Source: UMGS172 sp045636945 (GTDB lineage Bacteria; Bacillota; Clostridia; Oscillospirales; Acutalibacteraceae). From it: a stretch of DNA of 20,013 nt. Positions 6,477 to 14,695 of the stretch are shown in pieces. The DNA is taken from NCBI GenBank assembly GCA_045636945.1, contig JAZTYO010000011.1:1-20013 (forward strand). Reading direction: 5' to 3'. Position numbers and translations under genes: made by a program. The notes under the pieces are model-generated. The model had not been told where the DNA came from and did no database searches. It worked only from the letters and a program-made list of their open reading frames with translations. Within the stretch, counting starts at the first letter, position 1. Each line of letters opens with the position of its first letter.

Positions 6477-7607
6477 TTACTTATTGTTGTATTTATCGAT
6501 GCAGTTCTTGATGCGGTCGATAGGATTGAGGAGGGAACTGATGGAGTTGTCGTAGTTGATGGTGTTGACAAGATAAGCAACATACTTGGACATATCAACA
6601 CGTGCGTACCACTCGCGGTCAAAAAGGTCAGGTTTGTTGTAAACCAGGTTTGTGGTAAAGATCTTATCGATGAGACCATTCTTATGGTACTCGTCAAACT
6701 TGTCATAGCCTTCAACGAACAAACCGAAGGTTGTGAAAGCAAATACACGGTTGCAGTTCTTGGCCTTGAGCTGTGCGGCAATGTCAAGCAACGAATCACC
6801 CGAGGAAATCATATCGTCAACAATGATAAGGTCCTTACCGGTAACGTCGTTACCAAGGAACTCGTGAGCCTCGATGGGGTTACGTCCGTTGACAACAATA
6901 GAATAGTTTCTACGCTTGTAGAACATACCGAGGTTTATACCCAAAACAGAGGAGTAATACATACAACGGGAAATAGCGCCCTCGTCGGGAGCGACAATCA
7001 TCAAATGGTCGCGGTCGATCTTAACGTCGGGAACGTTGCGGAGCAAAGCCTTGATCATCTGATATGTAGGCTGAACATTGTCAAATCCGCCAAAGGGGAT
7101 AGCATTACAGATTCTGGGGTCGTGAGCATCAAAGGTAAGAATGTTCTTAACTCCCAAGGACTGTAATTCCTGCAAGGCCATTGCACAATCCAAAGATTCA
7201 CGTGCGGTACGGCGATGCTGTCTTCCTTCATAAAGCATAGGCATAATAACGTTGATACGTCTTGCCTTACCGCCCAATGCTGCGATAACACGCTTAAGAT
7301 CTTGGAAATGATCGTCGGGACTCATCGGTACGGTCTGACCGTACATCTTATAGGTTACGCCATAGTTAAAGCAGTCGCATATAATGAAAGCATCAAGTCC
7401 GCGGGTGGTATGCTCGATAAGACCTTTTGCTTCACCGGTGCCAAAACGGGGGCACTGGGGATGAATAACAAAGGTGTCATTCTCATTGGCATTTCGCCAT
7501 AGTTTGAGGTAATAGTCTACCTTATCGGCAAACTCCTCACAGCCTTTCATTGCGATGATAGCCATATCACCGTAGGGCAGATGCTTGTAGGTTGCTACGT
7601 TGTCCAT
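6477..7607 (-). CDS. prs: Ribose-phosphate pyrophosphokinase (PRPP synthetase), long variant
   Basis: A 376-residue cytoplasmic enzyme that makes PRPP from ribose 5-phosphate and ATP, feeding purine, pyrimidine, NAD, His and Trp synthesis. The N-terminal half has MPMLYEGRQHRRTARESLDC and then LTFDAHDP, which align with the ARQDRK...LTMDLH region of classical Prs. The PRPP loop DLIIVDDMISSGDS is near residues 258-271. It is about 60 residues longer than typical Prs, with extra sequence at both ends and changes in the conserved motifs (GRQHRR for ARQDRK), so it is a divergent clade and its kinetics may differ. GGAGGA seven bases upstream supports the ATG at 7607. A GTG at 7622 is rejected because it precedes that site. 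The gene stands alone between terminators. Confidence 0.87.
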   Translation of the reverse strand: MDNVATYKHLPYGDMAIIAMKGCEEFADKVDYYLKLWRNANENDTFVIHPQCPRFGTGEAKGLIEHTTRGLDAFIICDCFNYGVTYKMYGQTVPMSPDDHFQDLKRVIAALGGKARRINVIMPMLYEGRQHRRTARESLDCAMALQELQSLGVKNILTFDAHDPRICNAIPFGGFDNVQPTYQMIKALLRNVPDVKIDRDHLMIVAPDEGAISRCMYYSSVLGINLGMFYKRRNYSIVVNGRNPIEAHEFLGNDVTGKDLIIVDDMISSGDSLLDIAAQLKAKNCNRVFAFTTFGLFVEGYDKFDEYHKNGLIDKIFTTNLVYNKPDLFDREWYARVDMSKYVAYLVNTINYDNSISSLLNPIDRIKNCIDKYNNK

Positions 7608-7691
7608 TTCTCGTTCCTCCACTGTACCTTAAAAATCAGAATATCGGCAAAGCCGCTTAAAGGTTTCGCCGACTGTCGTTTTACAAAAAGT

Positions 7692-7700
7692 ATAATAACA
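7692..7700 (-). promoter_or_regulatory. Probable extended -10 promoter for prs
   Basis: On the minus strand TGTTATTAT (7700-7692) is a TGn extended -10 followed by ATACTTTTTG. The -35 region is poor. The same TTTTGTGTTAT string precedes the -10 at 19288-19293. The leader to the ATG at 7607 would be about 78 bases and contains short CGGC/GCCG repeats of uncertain meaning. Confidence 0.45.
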
Positions 7701-7802
7701 CAAAACTTCTAAATATAAAAGGGGTAATTTTTAAAAAATGCATTTTTTTGTAAAATTATTGCATATTTCCATTGGGACGGCCAAACCTTTACAAAAGATT
7801 AA

Positions 7803-7822
7803 GCCTTCCGCATTGGGAAGGC
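7803..7822 (-). terminator. Terminator-like hairpin after the PHP gene
   Basis: GCCTTCC (7803-7809) and GGAAGGC (7816-7822) form a seven-pair stem 17 bases beyond the PHP stop. On the minus strand it is followed by TTAATCTTTTG, an interrupted T tract, so termination may be moderate. The rest of 7623-7838 is AT-rich with no gene. Confidence 0.6.
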
Positions 7823-7838
7823 CTGGATATTGTGAAAA

Positions 7839-8534
7839 TTATTGGATTTCGCCATTGATTATAAGCTTGTAGTTGCCCGAGTGAAGGACACGTGCCAACT
7901 GCTTGGTGTCGCGTATGGGCTCATCGACCGCAATGCCCGAGGTACCCATACGTGCATCGGCCTTGTGAACGTCACCGCCACTCAAACGTCTTAAACCGTA
8001 TTTTTTGGCAAATTCAAGAGCCATTTGGTTTCGGTCTTCGGGGTCGGAGAAATTAAACACCTCAACACCGTGCAAGGCATTGGGATTGGGGGCAAGGTTG
8101 ATATTTTTTATATATTCGCGGTTGCGGAAAGGGTGTGCATGCGAAAGAAAACCACCGTGACGGTTGACAAATTCAAAAATCTGCTCAAGATTATAGTGTC
8201 TGAAATCGATTTCGGCCTTGAGTTCTTCGGGTGTGATACCGTAAATAAGTACCTCTTTGCAATCCTTGTTATAAAGTTCCTCAATACCGAAAATGACGTC
8301 GATACCGATTCTATCGCCCAATGCCTTGCCTTCAAGCCAATTTTGCTCATAGACCTCAACAAAGCTTTCCCAAGGCAAATTGCGGTCAATACCGGTGTTC
8401 CCATGGTAAAAATGGTCGGTTATAACGATACCCTTATAGCCCTTTTCCTTGGCATCAAGCACCATTTCACTAACTGTTGATATTCCACATTTACTGCACC
8501 CCGACGTATGCAGATGCATCTCGTATTTATACAT
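7839..8534 (-). CDS. PHP-domain metal-dependent phosphoesterase
   Basis: A 231-residue single-domain PHP protein. The metal ligands are visible in order: HLHTSG near the N-terminus (H-x-H), VITDHFYHG, FGIEEL, SHAHPFR and GGDVHKAD. Known members hydrolyse phosphate esters such as histidinol phosphate, DNA 3' ends or nucleotide phosphates. This one lacks the extra domains of HisK-type or polymerase-linked members, so the substrate cannot be named. I chose the ATG at 8534, with GGTGAT five bases upstream, over an ATG at 8552 that would overlap the upstream gene. It starts 10 bases after the DUF559 stop, so the two are probably cotranscribed. Confidence 0.85.
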   Translation of the reverse strand: MYKYEMHLHTSGCSKCGISTVSEMVLDAKEKGYKGIVITDHFYHGNTGIDRNLPWESFVEVYEQNWLEGKALGDRIGIDVIFGIEELYNKDCKEVLIYGITPEELKAEIDFRHYNLEQIFEFVNRHGGFLSHAHPFRNREYIKNINLAPNPNALHGVEVFNFSDPEDRNQMALEFAKKYGLRRLSGGDVHKADARMGTSGIAVDEPIRDTKQLARVLHSGNYKLIINGEIQ

Positions 8535-8544
8535 AAAATCACCA

Positions 8545-8922
8545 TTAATCATTATAAATCAATTCATTTGCTTTTATATTCAGACGATGCAATATATCAT
8601 TGCAAACGCTTTCAAAACTTCGGTTGATATCATAATTTGAATATCTCAAAACAGTAATTCCTAATTTTAAAAGCTCAGCATCACGGTGTTTGTCGGCTTC
8701 TTTGTTTGCAGGCTCATAGTGTTGACAACCGTCAATTTCAATAACCAACCTTTTCTCGGCAATGAAGAAATCTACAATAAAATCGCCGATATTCTTTTGC
8801 CGATTCACAGTAATTGGAAGTTTCTTCAAAAAATCATACCAAAGATGCTTTTCTTCCTTGGTCATATTCTTTCGCAAGGTTCGGGCATTCGCAACCAAAC
8901 TCTTGTTGTATTTGTATATCAT
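8545..8922 (-). CDS. DUF559 family small nuclease-like protein
   Basis: A 125-residue protein of the DUF559 group, related to Vsr-type and other PD-(D/E)XK endonucleases. Seen in the sequence: an N-terminal KSLVANARTLRKNMTKEEKH, then DFIVDFFIAEKRLVIEIDG with the acidic-x-acidic core, then H68-containing GCQHYE, and LKLGITVLRYSNYDI. The family is widespread in small stand-alone genes and its cellular role is not settled. AGGTGA precedes the ATG at 8922. It is the first gene of a short operon with the PHP protein, which would place two potential phosphodiester or phosphomonoester enzymes together. That link is inference. Confidence 0.85.
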   Translation of the reverse strand: MIYKYNKSLVANARTLRKNMTKEEKHLWYDFLKKLPITVNRQKNIGDFIVDFFIAEKRLVIEIDGCQHYEPANKEADKHRDAELLKLGITVLRYSNYDINRSFESVCNDILHRLNIKANELIYND

Positions 8923-9041
8923 AATTCACCTACAATTTTGATAGTTATATTTTGGATTTAACTTAAACCGGTACAGTTCAACTTAGTAAAGCCTTAATTA
9001 CCGATTTGTTTGGTTGTCTCAATTTGCTAGAGCTTTTTTTT

Positions 9042-9223
9042 GCCTTCCCCAGCGGGGAAGGTGGCAGCCGTAGGCTGACGGATGAGGAGAATACGTCACC
9101 TGCACATTTTGCGTAGAATGTTGTGCCCGAATTGTGAAGCCTTATGTTTTAACATTAGTCATTACAGACCTTGTTCTCCTCATCCACCATCTTCGATGGT
9201 CCCCCTTCTCCGCTGGAGAAGGC
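9042..9223. repeat. MITE-like paired-hairpin repeat element
   Basis: The left end has a hairpin (CCTTCCCC AGC GGGGAAGG) followed by a GGCAGCCGTAGGCTGACG block and GATGAGGAGAA (9081-9091). The right end begins TTCTCCTCATC (9174-9184), the exact complement of that string, and contains hairpins ACCATCTTCGATGGT and CCTTCTCCGCTGGAGAAGG. The element thus has outer inverted repeats of roughly 50 bases around a unique core, no reading frame, and is clearly more GC-rich than its AT-rich surroundings. I recall this hairpin plus GGATGAGG pattern as an interspersed repeat in gut Clostridia. The boundaries are approximate. The flanks TTCAACTTAGTAAA (from 8978) and GTCAACTTTTGTAAA (from 9234) are similar, but I cannot call a target duplication. 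Confidence 0.75.
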
Positions 9224-9367
9224 TACAGGTTAGGTCAACTTTTGTAAAACCGATTGTTTAAATAATATAACACTTTCGTATCGGTTTTGCAAGCGGTTGA
9301 TATATTAACTTACGGTTGATTTTTTATAAACCGAACATAAATTTACATCAAATTTAAAACTTTAATA

Positions 9368-9396
9368 TTGCACAACGGTTGAATGTTTGGTATAAT
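9368..9396 (+). promoter_or_regulatory. Promoter for the thyX operon
   Basis: TTGCAC (9368-9373), a 17-base spacer and a perfect TATAAT (9391-9396). The start would be near 9403, leaving a leader of about 64 bases before thyX. The stretch between the repeat element and this promoter (9224-9367) is AT-rich and shows no gene. Confidence 0.78.
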
Positions 9397-9466
9397 ATAT
9401 GAGAATATAGGCTCTTTATGGAGTTTTGTGTCTTTTGAATTTTTAAAAAGGCTTTTGGAGGAGATT

Positions 9467-10222
9467 ATGAAGGTTACATTATTGGCACATACACCCGATC
9501 CCGAGCTTACCGTGGCATCGGCTGCAAGACTTTGCTATTCACCGTCCACTATTGACGAGGTCAGAGAAAAGCTCACCCCCGAAAAGACGGCTCAGTTTGT
9601 TGATATGCTGGCCGAGATAGGTCACGAAAGCCCTATCGAGCACGCATCGTTCACCTTTGGTATCGAGGGTGTGTCGAGAGCACTTCTGGCACAGATCACC
9701 CGTCACAGAATGGCCAGCTTCTCGGTACAGAGTCAACGTTATGTTGCCGAGGCTCAGTTTGAGTACGTCACTCCGCCCGAGATCGAAAACGATCCCGAGG
9801 CCAAGAAGCTTTTCATTGAGGCAATGGAAAAGGATCAGGAGTATTACGACCGCTTGACCGAGGTTCTCAAAAAGCGTCATAAGTCTGATATGATTGCAGG
9901 CGGAATGGACGAGAAAACCGCCGACCGTGTTGCCGAGAAAAAGGCTATTGAGGATGCTCGTTTTGTATTACCCAATGCTTGCGATACCAAAATGATTCTC
10001 ACCATGAATGCACGCAGTCTGCACAATTTCTTCAGGCACCGTTGCTGTAACCGTGCACAGTGGGAGATAAGAGAATTGGCTTGTGAAATGGTAAAGCTTT
10101 GCCGTGAGGTTGCTCCCAACCTCTTTAAAAATGCAGGTCCTGCCTGCCTTACCGGTCCTTGCCCCGAGGGTAAGATGACCTGTGGTAAGATAAAAGAAAT
10201 GCGTGAGAAGTATAAAGCTTAA
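9467..10222 (+). CDS. thyX: Flavin-dependent thymidylate synthase ThyX
   Basis: A 251-residue enzyme that methylates dUMP to dTMP using methylene-THF and reduced FAD, leaving THF rather than dihydrofolate. The ThyX signature is RHRMASFSVQSQRY (residues 79-92), matching RHRxxSxxxxSxRY. Further family features are HESPIEHASFTF upstream, and ARFVLPNA and NARSLHNFFRHRCC downstream. The C-terminal part carries several Cys (GPACLTGPCPEGKMTC), seen in some ThyX proteins. I chose the ATG at 9467 with GGAGGAG just upstream; an upstream ATG at 9383 lies inside the promoter. It is the first gene of the run and tmk follows after 13 bases, so dTMP synthesis and phosphorylation are coupled. Confidence 0.95.
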   Translation: MKVTLLAHTPDPELTVASAARLCYSPSTIDEVREKLTPEKTAQFVDMLAEIGHESPIEHASFTFGIEGVSRALLAQITRHRMASFSVQSQRYVAEAQFEYVTPPEIENDPEAKKLFIEAMEKDQEYYDRLTEVLKKRHKSDMIAGGMDEKTADRVAEKKAIEDARFVLPNACDTKMILTMNARSLHNFFRHRCCNRAQWEIRELACEMVKLCREVAPNLFKNAGPACLTGPCPEGKMTCGKIKEMREKYKA

Positions 10223-10235
10223 AGGAATTGTTTTT

Positions 10236-10901
10236 ATGGGAAAACTTATTGTTATTGAGGGTCTTGATGGTTGCGGAAAGACCACGCAGGTGTCCTTACT
10301 GCCCGAACGCCTCAAGGAAAAGGGCTACCAATCGAAGATGATTTCGTTCCCCGATTATGAGGACCCCTCAAGCACGTTGGTCAGAATGTATCTCGGCGGT
10401 GAATTTGGTTCAAAGCCCGAAGACGTCAATGCCTATGCCGCATCGCTTTTCTATGCGGTTGACCGATATGCAAGCTACAAGCGTCATTGGAGTGAATATT
10501 ATAATAACGGCGGTGTTGTCGTTTCAGGACGTTATGTTGAGTCCAACGCCTATCATCAGATGGCAAAGCTCCCTGAAAGTGAATGGGATACATATCTGCC
10601 CTGGCTTTACGAAACCGAGTATGAAAAGACTGCCATCCCCAAGCCTGATGCAGTAATTTTCCTTGATATGCCGGTTGAGGTTTCGTCGGCTATGGTAGCT
10701 TCACGTTATAACGGTGATGAGTCCAAAAAGGATATTCACGAAAAGGATATGGAATATCTTTCCGCCTGCCGAAAGGCTGCAAAATACGCCGCCGAGAAGT
10801 GCGGTTGGACGGTTATCAACTGTGCCGATGGTGATAAGCCCCGCACTATCGAGTCGATTTCGGACGAAATTCTGTCGGTTGTACTTGAGGCAATTAAGTG
10901 A
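10236..10901 (+). CDS. tmk: Thymidylate kinase
   Basis: A 221-residue P-loop kinase converting dTMP to dTDP. The P-loop GLDGCGKTT is at residues 9-17. The substrate region has the FPDYEDPSS segment, and VVSGRYVESNAYHQMAKL corresponds to the DRY/S-x-x-A-Y-Q region of bacterial Tmk. The lid region is short and followed by AIPKPDAVIFLDMPVEVS. AAAGGA lies nine bases before the ATG at 10236, overlapping the thyX stop. It acts on the product of the gene before it. No oddities. Confidence 0.93.
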   Translation: MGKLIVIEGLDGCGKTTQVSLLPERLKEKGYQSKMISFPDYEDPSSTLVRMYLGGEFGSKPEDVNAYAASLFYAVDRYASYKRHWSEYYNNGGVVVSGRYVESNAYHQMAKLPESEWDTYLPWLYETEYEKTAIPKPDAVIFLDMPVEVSSAMVASRYNGDESKKDIHEKDMEYLSACRKAAKYAAEKCGWTVINCADGDKPRTIESISDEILSVVLEAIK

Positions 10902-10934
10902 TGATGTAATTTTTCAAAAGTTGGAAGTGTATTT

Positions 10935-11480
10935 ATGTATTATGTGTTTTTAGCCAACGGTTTTGAGCAGGTAGAGGCTTTGGCTCCCGTTGATATTATG
11001 CGCCGTGCTGAAATTGAGGTTTATACCGTCGGTGTCGGTGCCAAGGTTATAACCTCGTCGCATAATGTACCCGTTGTTGCTGACGTTATCGACTGCGAAA
11101 TAGCCCCCGACAAGGATTGTGAGGGTATTATTTTGCCGGGCGGTATGCCGGGAACTCTAAATCTTGAGAAATCTGCCACTGTGCAAAGGTTTATAGATTA
11201 TTGTGTTGATAATAAGCTTCTTATTGCTGCAATATGCGCTGCTCCGTCTATTCTTGGACACAAGGGCTTGCTTTCGGGCAAAAAGGCGGTTTGCTTCCCA
11301 GGATTTGAGGAGCAGTTGGGCAATGCAGACATTCAGGGTGACGCAGTTGTGACCGACGGCAATATTATTACCGGTTGTGGTGCAGGTGCCGCTATGAAGT
11401 TTGGCTTTGAGATTGTGAAGTATATCCAGAGCGAGGTTTCGGCTAATCACTTTAAGGCAGCGATGTTATGCGACCGATAG
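10935..11480 (+). CDS. DJ-1/PfpI (ThiJ, YajL-like) family protein
   Basis: A 181-residue single-domain protein of the DJ-1 superfamily. The N-terminal GFEQVEALAPVDIMRRA carries the conserved Glu (E14). The nucleophile elbow is AAICAAPSILGHKGLL with C101, and a GG(M/A)PG motif sits at LPGGMPGTLNL. Family members are proposed to act as glyoxalases, deglycases or redox-stress factors, and the exact activity is disputed. It lies 33 bases after tmk with GGAAGTG upstream, and its last 13 bases overlap the cyclo-ligase gene, which indicates translational coupling. Why it sits with folate and thymidylate genes is not evident. Confidence 0.92.
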   Translation: MYYVFLANGFEQVEALAPVDIMRRAEIEVYTVGVGAKVITSSHNVPVVADVIDCEIAPDKDCEGIILPGGMPGTLNLEKSATVQRFIDYCVDNKLLIAAICAAPSILGHKGLLSGKKAVCFPGFEEQLGNADIQGDAVVTDGNIITGCGAGAAMKFGFEIVKYIQSEVSANHFKAAMLCDR

Positions 11481-12091
11481 ATATAAGACAGTATAAGACC
11501 GGGCTGCGAAATTCTATTAAGGATGAACGCAGAAATATGGCTCCCGAGGAGAAGCAGAAGCTTGATTCGGGGGTTACACGCAACGTTTTCCGCCTTTATC
11601 AGTACCGTTCGTGCAAGACCGTTCTGGTCTACGTTTCGACGGCTATTGAGGTTGATACCATTGAGATTATCAAGGGCGCTTTAAAAGACGGTAAAAAGGT
11701 TGCCGTGCCGAGGTGCATCCCCGATACCCGATTGATGGAGTTCCATTATATCGAGTCTTTGGATGACCTGTCACCCGGTGCTTTCGGTGTGCTTGAGCCC
11801 GATGAAAGCCTACCCATCGTCGAGGATTTTACGGGATGCCTTATGCTGCTTCCTGCCCTTTCTATCGACTATCTTGGCTATCGTCTGGGCTATGGCAAGG
11901 GCTATTACGACCGATATATGTCACGGTTTACAGGCGCTTGCGCAGGTATTTGCTACTCCGACTGTATCCGACGTCATATGTATCACGGCAGGTTTGACCG
12001 TCCTGTTGACGTTATAGTCACTGAAAAATGGATTAAGGACGTGTCTTCACGCCGACGTGACGACCGCAGAAAGTTCTCAAGACAGATTTAA
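11468..12091 (+). CDS. 5-formyltetrahydrofolate cyclo-ligase
   Basis: A 207-residue cytoplasmic enzyme of the 5-FTHF cyclo-ligase family (B. subtilis YqgN, E. coli YgfA). It uses ATP to turn 5-formyl-THF into 5,10-methenyl-THF. The hallmark LPALSIDYLGYRLGYGKGYY is followed by DRYM. The N-terminal LRNSIKDERRNMAPEEKQ matches the usual R-x-x-x-L/R-x-x-R start. The C-terminus is unusually basic (SSRRRDDRRKFSRQI). It begins inside the DJ-1 gene and returns folate to the pool used by ThyX three genes upstream, so the pathway link is direct. Confidence 0.93.
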   Translation: MRPIDIRQYKTGLRNSIKDERRNMAPEEKQKLDSGVTRNVFRLYQYRSCKTVLVYVSTAIEVDTIEIIKGALKDGKKVAVPRCIPDTRLMEFHYIESLDDLSPGAFGVLEPDESLPIVEDFTGCLMLLPALSIDYLGYRLGYGKGYYDRYMSRFTGACAGICYSDCIRRHMYHGRFDRPVDVIVTEKWIKDVSSRRRDDRRKFSRQI

Positions 12092-12118
12092 CTTTTGTCA
12101 CCTTAACGGAGGAACAAA

Positions 12119-13459
12119 ATGAGTAAAGACATTTTCAAAATTGAAGACGATAATACCCCCGAAACCGAAAACAATGAGGTTGAATCGGCGGTCGAACCCT
12201 ATGACGAAGGCGATTTCAAAATAGGTAAGTCTTCTGAAATTAAAATAGACAATTCGAGTGACCTTGATGACAGCCGTCTTTCGGACGATTTCGTTTTAGG
12301 TCAGGATTTCTTTATCGACAGTACCGTCGCAGACGACATTACAGTTGAAGAACCCAAAACCTACAAGAAGAAAAAGAAGAAAAAGAAAAAGGCTTCGGCA
12401 GGCAAGGGTTGTCTTATGTCGGTAATCTGGATGGCCACTATTCTTGTGGTTTCTATCTGCCTCGCCGCAGGTGTTTTGTACTTCGGTATGGACTACATAG
12501 GTATAAGTTTTGATACCGACTCGGCCGAGGACAATATCGAGATAGTTGTTGAAGAAGGCACTTCGGCTAAAGAGATTGCCGAAATGCTTGAAGAAAAAGG
12601 CGTTATCGATAGTCCCTTGTTCTTCAGATTCTATGCAAGCAGGGGAGATTATGCCTCAAAATTCCGTGACGGTGTTTACTATTTCTCCAAGCAGGATAGT
12701 TATGAGGATATAGTTGATAAACTGACCAAGCAGGGAACACAGGCTGAGTCGATTAAAGTTACTATCCCCGAGGGTTGGACCATTGATAAGATTGCCGCAC
12801 GTCTTGAGGAAAACAAGGTATGTACCGCCGACCAATTCAAAAAGGCTGTCAACGAGGCCACTTATGAGAAGTACCCTTACGATTTTATGAAGGGAATCAA
12901 GGATGAGTCGCAGGGTGTTCACTACCGCCTTGAGGGTTATCTGTTCCCCGATACCTACTATTTCTATCAGACCAACAACAAAGCAGGCGCTGAACAGGCT
13001 ATCAAGAAGATGTTGGGTAACTTTGACAAGAAGATAACACCGTCTATGCGTATCCGCGCCGAAAAGCTCGGTATCCCGTTGCAAGATATTATCACTATGG
13101 CTTCTATTATCGAGATGGAGTCGAGTGTTGCATCCTATACCGTAAAACAGAAGGTTTCGGCAGTTTTCTGGAACCGTATCAACGAATGGGGTGACGGTGC
13201 ATATCTGCAGTCCGACCCGACCACCAAATACAAGTACAATCCCGAGCGATATGACACCTATAAGAGAGCAGGTCTTGCCCCCGGTGCATACTGCTCACCG
13301 AGTATCGATGCTATAAATGCCGCATTGTACCCCGACGAGGAGAGCAAGGACTTCTTCTTTGTTACCGATAAGAATATGAAGTTCTATTTCAACAAGACTA
13401 ACGAGGAGCACAACCAGACTATCCGTGAGTTGAAGAATCAAGGACTGTGGGTATCATAA
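12119..13459 (+). CDS. mltG: Endolytic peptidoglycan transglycosylase MltG
   Basis: A 446-residue membrane protein that cuts nascent glycan strands. Residues 1-80 are an acidic cytoplasmic tail with SSD and EE clusters. Then comes a run of about nine Lys and one membrane helix at about 98-125, with the rest outside. A LysM-like subdomain (VEEGTSAKEIAEMLEEKGVI) precedes the YceG/MltG domain. Typical segments are EGYLFPDTYYF, the catalytic ASIIEMES with E332 by analogy to E. coli E218, and FWNRI. The end AINAALYPDEESKDFFFVTD is characteristic. GGAGGAAC precedes the ATG. The gene order mltG then U32 recalls B. subtilis yrrL to yrrO. The poly-Lys stretch is encoded by an A-rich run. Confidence 0.93.
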   Translation: MSKDIFKIEDDNTPETENNEVESAVEPYDEGDFKIGKSSEIKIDNSSDLDDSRLSDDFVLGQDFFIDSTVADDITVEEPKTYKKKKKKKKKASAGKGCLMSVIWMATILVVSICLAAGVLYFGMDYIGISFDTDSAEDNIEIVVEEGTSAKEIAEMLEEKGVIDSPLFFRFYASRGDYASKFRDGVYYFSKQDSYEDIVDKLTKQGTQAESIKVTIPEGWTIDKIAARLEENKVCTADQFKKAVNEATYEKYPYDFMKGIKDESQGVHYRLEGYLFPDTYYFYQTNNKAGAEQAIKKMLGNFDKKITPSMRIRAEKLGIPLQDIITMASIIEMESSVASYTVKQKVSAVFWNRINEWGDGAYLQSDPTTKYKYNPERYDTYKRAGLAPGAYCSPSIDAINAALYPDEESKDFFFVTDKNMKFYFNKTNEEHNQTIRELKNQGLWVS

Positions 13460-14688
13460 TGAGTGAGAATGTTATAAAAGCACCCGAGGTCTTGTGTCCT
13501 TCGGGTGACCTTGAAAGGCTTAAGGCTGCCGTCGATTTCGGTGCCGATGCCGTGTACCTCGCAGGTGAGGAGTTCGGTATGCGTACCGCTGCAACCAACT
13601 TCGGTGAGGACGATATGAGAACGGGTGTGGCCTATGCCCACAGGTGTGGTGTTAGGGTGTTTGTCACCTGTAACACATTGCCTCATAACGACGAAATCCC
13701 GAGATTGCCGAGCTTTCTGGAACAGTTGGCCGATATCGGTGTTGACGGTATTATCGCATCAGACATTGGTACAATCGGACTTGTGAAAAAATATTGTCCG
13801 AAGCAGGAGCTTCACGTTTCGGTGCAGTCGGGTATTGTCAATTACGAAACAGCACGGGCTTTTCACGATATGGGTGCAAAACGTATCGTTGTTGCACGTG
13901 AGCTATCACTCGACGAGATTGCCGAGATTCGTGCCAAAACCTCAAAAGAACTTGATATCGAGGCCTTTGCACATGGTGCTATGTGTGTTTCGTTTTCGGC
14001 AAGATGTCTGCTTTCTTCCTATATGACGGGCAGAGATGCCAACCGTGGTGACTGTGCACAGCCTTGCCGTTGGAGTTATTCTTTGATGGAACAGACAAGA
14101 CCCGGTCAGTATTTCGACATTACCGAAACCGATAAGGGCACTTATATACTGAATGCAAACGACCTTTGTATGGCCGAGCATATCAAGGCTATGGCAGAGG
14201 CAGGTGTCCACAGCTTTAAGATTGAGGGCAGAGCAAAATCGCATTACTATACCGCCATTACGGCTAATGCTTACCGTGGTGCTGTTGATAACTATATCAA
14301 CCACCCTGAAAGACCTACCCCTCAATGGGTAATGGACGAACTTGAAAAGATAAGCCACCGTCCTTATTCAACGGGATTTTACTTTGGAGTACCCAAAAAG
14401 GAACAGACCTATCCTACGGCAGGCTATGTCAGAAGCTATTCGGTGGCAGGTGTTGTAAAGGGCTATGAGAACGGTTTGGTGTCGTTAGAGCTCAAAAACA
14501 AGTTCTTAAAGGGGCAGGAGTTGGATTGCCTGCAACCTAAATGTGAGCCGTTTATAATAAAGGCTGATACAATGTACGACGGTGACGGAAACGAGATAGA
14601 TTCCGCACCACATCCAACAATGATAGTAAAAATCCCTTGCGACCGACCTGTCAAAATCGGCTCACTTTTGAGGATGAAAACAGAATAG
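13459..14688 (+). CDS. U32-family protein (TrhP/YrrO-like), probable RNA-hydroxylation factor
   Basis: A 409-residue member of the peptidase U32 family. Despite the name, close relatives (E. coli TrhP/YegQ and B. subtilis YrrN/YrrO) act in prephenate-dependent 5-hydroxyuridine formation in tRNA. RlhA-type members act on 23S rRNA. Seen here: the N-terminal TIM-barrel start LCPSGDLERLKAAVDFGADA, the Cys-rich core HGAMCVSFSARCLLSSY with GDCAQPCRW (about residues 171-208), and KIEGR (E256-R258). A C-terminal beta domain follows. The start ATG overlaps the mltG stop (TAATG), so it is translationally coupled. The B. subtilis relatives are also downstream of the mltG homologue. I favour tRNA modification over peptidase activity. 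Confidence 0.87.
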   Translation: MSENVIKAPEVLCPSGDLERLKAAVDFGADAVYLAGEEFGMRTAATNFGEDDMRTGVAYAHRCGVRVFVTCNTLPHNDEIPRLPSFLEQLADIGVDGIIASDIGTIGLVKKYCPKQELHVSVQSGIVNYETARAFHDMGAKRIVVARELSLDEIAEIRAKTSKELDIEAFAHGAMCVSFSARCLLSSYMTGRDANRGDCAQPCRWSYSLMEQTRPGQYFDITETDKGTYILNANDLCMAEHIKAMAEAGVHSFKIEGRAKSHYYTAITANAYRGAVDNYINHPERPTPQWVMDELEKISHRPYSTGFYFGVPKKEQTYPTAGYVRSYSVAGVVKGYENGLVSLELKNKFLKGQELDCLQPKCEPFIIKADTMYDGDGNEIDSAPHPTMIVKIPCDRPVKIGSLLRMKTE

Positions 14689-14695
14689 TTGATTA

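Noticed and set aside
6684..7166. A 160-codon plus-strand frame inside prs
   Set aside because: It is antisense to the clear PRPP synthetase frame and shows no start signal or domain.
8025..8480. A 151-codon plus-strand frame inside the PHP gene
   Set aside because: It is antisense to the metal-binding motifs of the PHP protein and has no start signal.
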